From an uncultured bacterium (GTDB lineage: Bacteria > Bacteroidota > Bacteroidia > Bacteroidales > Marinifilaceae): a stretch of DNA of 8,717 nt. The notes beneath the pieces were generated by a model that worked only from the letters and a program-made list of their open reading frames with translations, was not told the origin of the DNA and did no database searches. Location of the stretch: NCBI GenBank assembly GCA_905215395.1, contig CAJMQA010000143.1:1-8717 (forward strand), in the 5' to 3' direction. Positions 6,138 to 8,717 of the stretch are shown here, piece after piece. The position numbers and the translations under genes were made by a program. Position 1 is the stretch's first letter. Each line of letters starts with the position of its first letter.

Positions 6138-8105
6138 ATGGAACAAGAAGAACAGAAATTAAATTCATTACCCGATAATGCCTATCGGGAATTGAAGCCG
6201 GGGGAAGAATACCGGCCCATTATGCCGGCAAGCACCAAACCGAAAGAGGTGACGGTTTATTCGGTGGTGTTCGGTATTATTATGGCAATGATTTTCTCGG
6301 CAGCTGCGGCTTATCTGGGATTGAAAGTCGGCCAGGTGTTTGAAGCTGCTATTCCGATTGCAATTATTGCCGTAGGTGTGGGTAATGTGCTGAAGCGCAA
6401 CAATATGCTGGGACAGAATGTGATTATTCAGTCTATTGGTGCAAGCTCTGGCGTAATCGTTGCCGGAGCTATTTTTACGCTTCCTGCTTTGTATATCTTG
6501 GGATTGGATGCTAAGTTTTATCAGATTTTCCTGTCATCCCTTTTCGGAGGTTTACTGGGTATTCTGATGTTGATTCCTTTCCGGAAATATTTTGTGAAGG
6601 ATATGCACGGGAAATATCCTTTCCCTGAAGCGACAGCGACAACGGAAGTACTGGTGTCCGGAGAAAAGAAAGGCAATCAGGCAAAGTTGCTCGCAGTAAG
6701 TGGTTTAATCGGTGGTTTGTATGATTTTTTCATCAGTACTTTTGGTTGGTGGACGGAAACGATTTCAACCCGTATTATGGGATGGGGAGAAATGCTGGCT
6801 GAAAAAACCAAACTGGTATTCAAAGTAAATACCGGGGCTGCCGTACTCGGTTTAGGGTATATTGTGGGCTTGAAATATGCTGCTATCATTTGTGCCGGTT
6901 CGTTTACTGTATGGTTTGTATTGATACCTTTCCTTAGTTATTTTGCAGACGGGCAGACAATAGCTATAGGAGACGGAATTACTATGTTGCTGAAGGACAT
7001 GTCGCCGGAACAAATTTTCACACATTATGCCCGTCATATCGGTATCGGTGGTATTGCTATGGCAGGTATAATCGGGATCATTAAATCTTCCGGTATCATA
7101 AAACAGGCATTGGGACTGGCTGTAAAAGAACTGGGCGGTAAGAAAGGAACAGAAGAGGTGGCTGAACGTACGCAGCGTGATCTTTCCATGAAATTTATTC
7201 TGGTTGGCTTATTGGCAACTCTGATTACTACTTTTATTTTTTTCCAGTTTGGGGTTTTGGGAAATCTTTTCCAGACGATTGTGGCCATCCTTATCGTATT
7301 TGTCATTTCTTTCTTATTTACAACAGTGGCTGCCAATGCCATTGCTATAGTGGGTACCAATCCGGTATCCGGAATGACTCTGATGACTTTAATTCTGGCT
7401 TCCCTGGTATTGGTGAGTGCAGGATTAAGCGGAACTAATGGAATGATGGCCGCTATGGTCATCGGTGGGGTGGTTTGTACTGCCTTATCTATGGCTGGTG
7501 GTTTTATCACTGACCTGAAAATCGGCTATTGGATCGGAACTACTCCTGCAAAACAGGAAAGATGGAAATTTCTGGGAACTGTGGTTTCAGCCGCAACAGT
7601 GGCCGGAGTTATGATGATTTTGAATCAGACTTATGGATTTGTGGGTGAAGGGGCACTGGTAGCCCCTCAGGCTAATGCCATGGCTGCTGTGATCAAGCCT
7701 TTGATGGAAGGCGGTGCAACTCCCTGGATGCTTTATTTTGCAGGTGCTGCCTTGGCTTTGATTCTGACCATGATCGGAGTGCCTGCTCTGGCGTTTGCCT
7801 TGGGGATGTTTATTCCGTTGGAATTGAATACTCCGTTATTGATCGGAGGTTTGGTAAGCTGGTATGTATCTACCCGTAGCAAGGATGAAAAAGTGAATAA
7901 GGTGCGTCGTGAACGGGGTACTCTGATTGCTTCCGGTTTTATTGCCGGCGGTGCTTTAATGGGTGTCATCAGTGCTGTATTGAAATATGCCGGTGCGGAT
8001 TGGTACACGAAATGGAGTGGGGCAGAAAGCCTGGCTGTTGTCATGTATATTGTTATTATCGGGTACTTTATCTGGGATTCCCTGAGGGCTAAAACAGAAG
8101 AATAA
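6138..8105 (+). CDS. OPT-family oligopeptide transporter
   Basis: This 655-residue polytopic inner-membrane protein belongs to the prokaryotic oligopeptide transporter (OPT) family, secondary carriers thought to move small peptides with protons; relatives (YSL) carry metal chelates. After a charged cytoplasmic N-terminus of about 38 residues, membrane segments begin at 39-60 and alternate to about 647. Family hallmarks are AAYLGLKVGQVFEAAIP (57-73), NNMLGQNVIIQSIGASSG (88-105), YPFPEATATTEVL (160-172), GTNPVSGMTL (406-415) and GGFITDLKIGYWIGTTPAKQ (454-473). The length is normal and no domain is missing. The ATG at 6138 follows an A/T-rich leader without a Shine-Dalgarno site. Peptidase T begins 11 nt after the stop, so imported tripeptides could be hydrolysed at once. 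Peptide transport is inferred from family and context; metal-siderophore transport is the main alternative. Confidence 0.93.
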   Translation: MEQEEQKLNSLPDNAYRELKPGEEYRPIMPASTKPKEVTVYSVVFGIIMAMIFSAAAAYLGLKVGQVFEAAIPIAIIAVGVGNVLKRNNMLGQNVIIQSIGASSGVIVAGAIFTLPALYILGLDAKFYQIFLSSLFGGLLGILMLIPFRKYFVKDMHGKYPFPEATATTEVLVSGEKKGNQAKLLAVSGLIGGLYDFFISTFGWWTETISTRIMGWGEMLAEKTKLVFKVNTGAAVLGLGYIVGLKYAAIICAGSFTVWFVLIPFLSYFADGQTIAIGDGITMLLKDMSPEQIFTHYARHIGIGGIAMAGIIGIIKSSGIIKQALGLAVKELGGKKGTEEVAERTQRDLSMKFILVGLLATLITTFIFFQFGVLGNLFQTIVAILIVFVISFLFTTVAANAIAIVGTNPVSGMTLMTLILASLVLVSAGLSGTNGMMAAMVIGGVVCTALSMAGGFITDLKIGYWIGTTPAKQERWKFLGTVVSAATVAGVMMILNQTYGFVGEGALVAPQANAMAAVIKPLMEGGATPWMLYFAGAALALILTMIGVPALAFALGMFIPLELNTPLLIGGLVSWYVSTRSKDEKVNKVRRERGTLIASGFIAGGALMGVISAVLKYAGADWYTKWSGAESLAVVMYIVIIGYFIWDSLRAKTEE

Positions 8106-8116
8106 TTATTTAAAAT

Positions 8117-8717
8117 ATGGAATTAAAAGAACGTTTTTTGAAATATGTCGGTTTCGACACGCAGAGTGATCCGGAAAGTGAGACTTATCCTTCGGCTGCG
8201 AAAGAATTAATATTGTTGAATCATCTTGTGGAAGAGATGACTGAGTTGGGATTGGAGGACGTGGAAATTGATGCGAATGGGTATGCTATGGGTACTATTC
8301 CTGCATCAGCGGGGTATGAAGACCGTCCTGTAATTGGTTTTATAGCCCATGTGGATACAAGTCCGGATATGAGTGGGGCGGATATCAAGCCTCAGATTAT
8401 AGAAAATTATGACGGAAAGGATATTCGTTTGAATGAAAATCTGACGATGCAGGTGGCTGATTTTCCGGAGTTGTCTTTTTATAAGGGGCATACTTTGATT
8501 ACAACGGATGGTACAACTTTACTGGGAGCCGATGATAAAGCCGGGGTGGCAGAGATCATGACTGCTGCAGAGTATTTGATGCAGCACCCGGAGGTGAAAC
8601 ATGGAAAAATCCGTATCGGGTTTACTCCGGATGAAGAGATTGGCCGTGGTGTAGATTTCTTTGATGTGAAACATTTCGGGGCGAAGTTTGCCTATACTGT
8701 GGACGGCGGTTTCGAAG
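8117..8717 (+). CDS. pepT: Peptidase T (tripeptide aminopeptidase, M20B), C-terminus beyond the window
   Basis: The first 200 residues of a cytoplasmic zinc aminopeptidase that releases the N-terminal residue of tripeptides. The catalytic set lies at the same residue numbers I recall for Escherichia coli PepT: HVDTSPD with His78 and Asp80, GADDKAG with Asp140, DEEIGRG with Glu173 and Glu174, and TVDGG with Asp196. The last zinc ligand, a histidine near residue 380, would lie past the right edge. The usual length is about 405-410 residues, so roughly half is present. The ATG at 8117 follows an A/T-rich leader 11 nt after the transporter stop, which implies an operon with it. The product MELKERFLKYVGFDTQS opens exactly as the family does, supporting this start. 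Assignment to PepT rather than another M20 peptidase is strong because of the HVDTSPD and TVDGG motifs. Confidence 0.95.
   Translation, partial: MELKERFLKYVGFDTQSDPESETYPSAAKELILLNHLVEEMTELGLEDVEIDANGYAMGTIPASAGYEDRPVIGFIAHVDTSPDMSGADIKPQIIENYDGKDIRLNENLTMQVADFPELSFYKGHTLITTDGTTLLGADDKAGVAEIMTAAEYLMQHPEVKHGKIRIGFTPDEEIGRGVDFFDVKHFGAKFAYTVDGGFE

Noticed and set aside
7034..7510. 158-codon open frame on the minus strand inside the OPT gene
   Set aside because: It lies wholly opposite a gene with strong family motifs; the low-complexity Ile/Pro/Thr/Ala-rich translation is what antisense of membrane-segment codons gives.

Overview
The window looks like chromosomal DNA of a Bacteroidota bacterium, most likely a gut Bacteroidales. 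The evidence is a SusD/RagB-type gene, two promoters resembling the Bacteroides sigma factor consensus (TTTG, about 20 nt, TAnnTTTG), A/T-rich leaders mostly without Shine-Dalgarno sites, and moderate GC content. Genus cannot be fixed from the sequence; Odoribacter or Butyricimonas relatives are only a guess. All five well-supported long genes plus the partial gene at the right edge lie on the + strand.

Layout. (1) Positions 1-3274 hold the tail of an outer-membrane nutrient uptake operon. It contains a SusD-like protein missing its N-terminus and, 10 nt later, a secreted two-part protein: a ThuA/glutamine-amidotransferase-like N-terminal domain, a linker with a 36-bp tandem duplication, and a C-terminal DsbD-alpha-like redox domain. 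A perfect 15-bp-stem hairpin ends this unit. (2) Positions 3275-3454 are a short intergenic stretch with a good promoter for the next unit. Its minus strand carries a coding-like C-terminal tail that ends beside the hairpin and may be a small gene or a gene remnant. (3) Positions 3455-6027 encode a MoxR/CbbQ-type AAA+ ATPase and a CobT/NorD-like VWA protein, overlapping by 4 nt. (4) Positions 6028-8717 hold a promoter, an OPT-family oligopeptide transporter and, 11 nt later, peptidase T, which runs off the right edge.

How they work together. The OPT transporter and PepT form a plausible import-and-digest module for small peptides. The SusD-like protein would bind a ligand at the cell surface, and its partner would act in the periplasm. 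Whether that ligand is a peptide, as for RagB, or a glycan is not shown. The AAA+/VWA pair is expected to remodel or load cofactor into a client protein, but no client is encoded here, which makes it the most open functional question. I see no rRNA, tRNA, CRISPR array, insertion sequence or phage gene.
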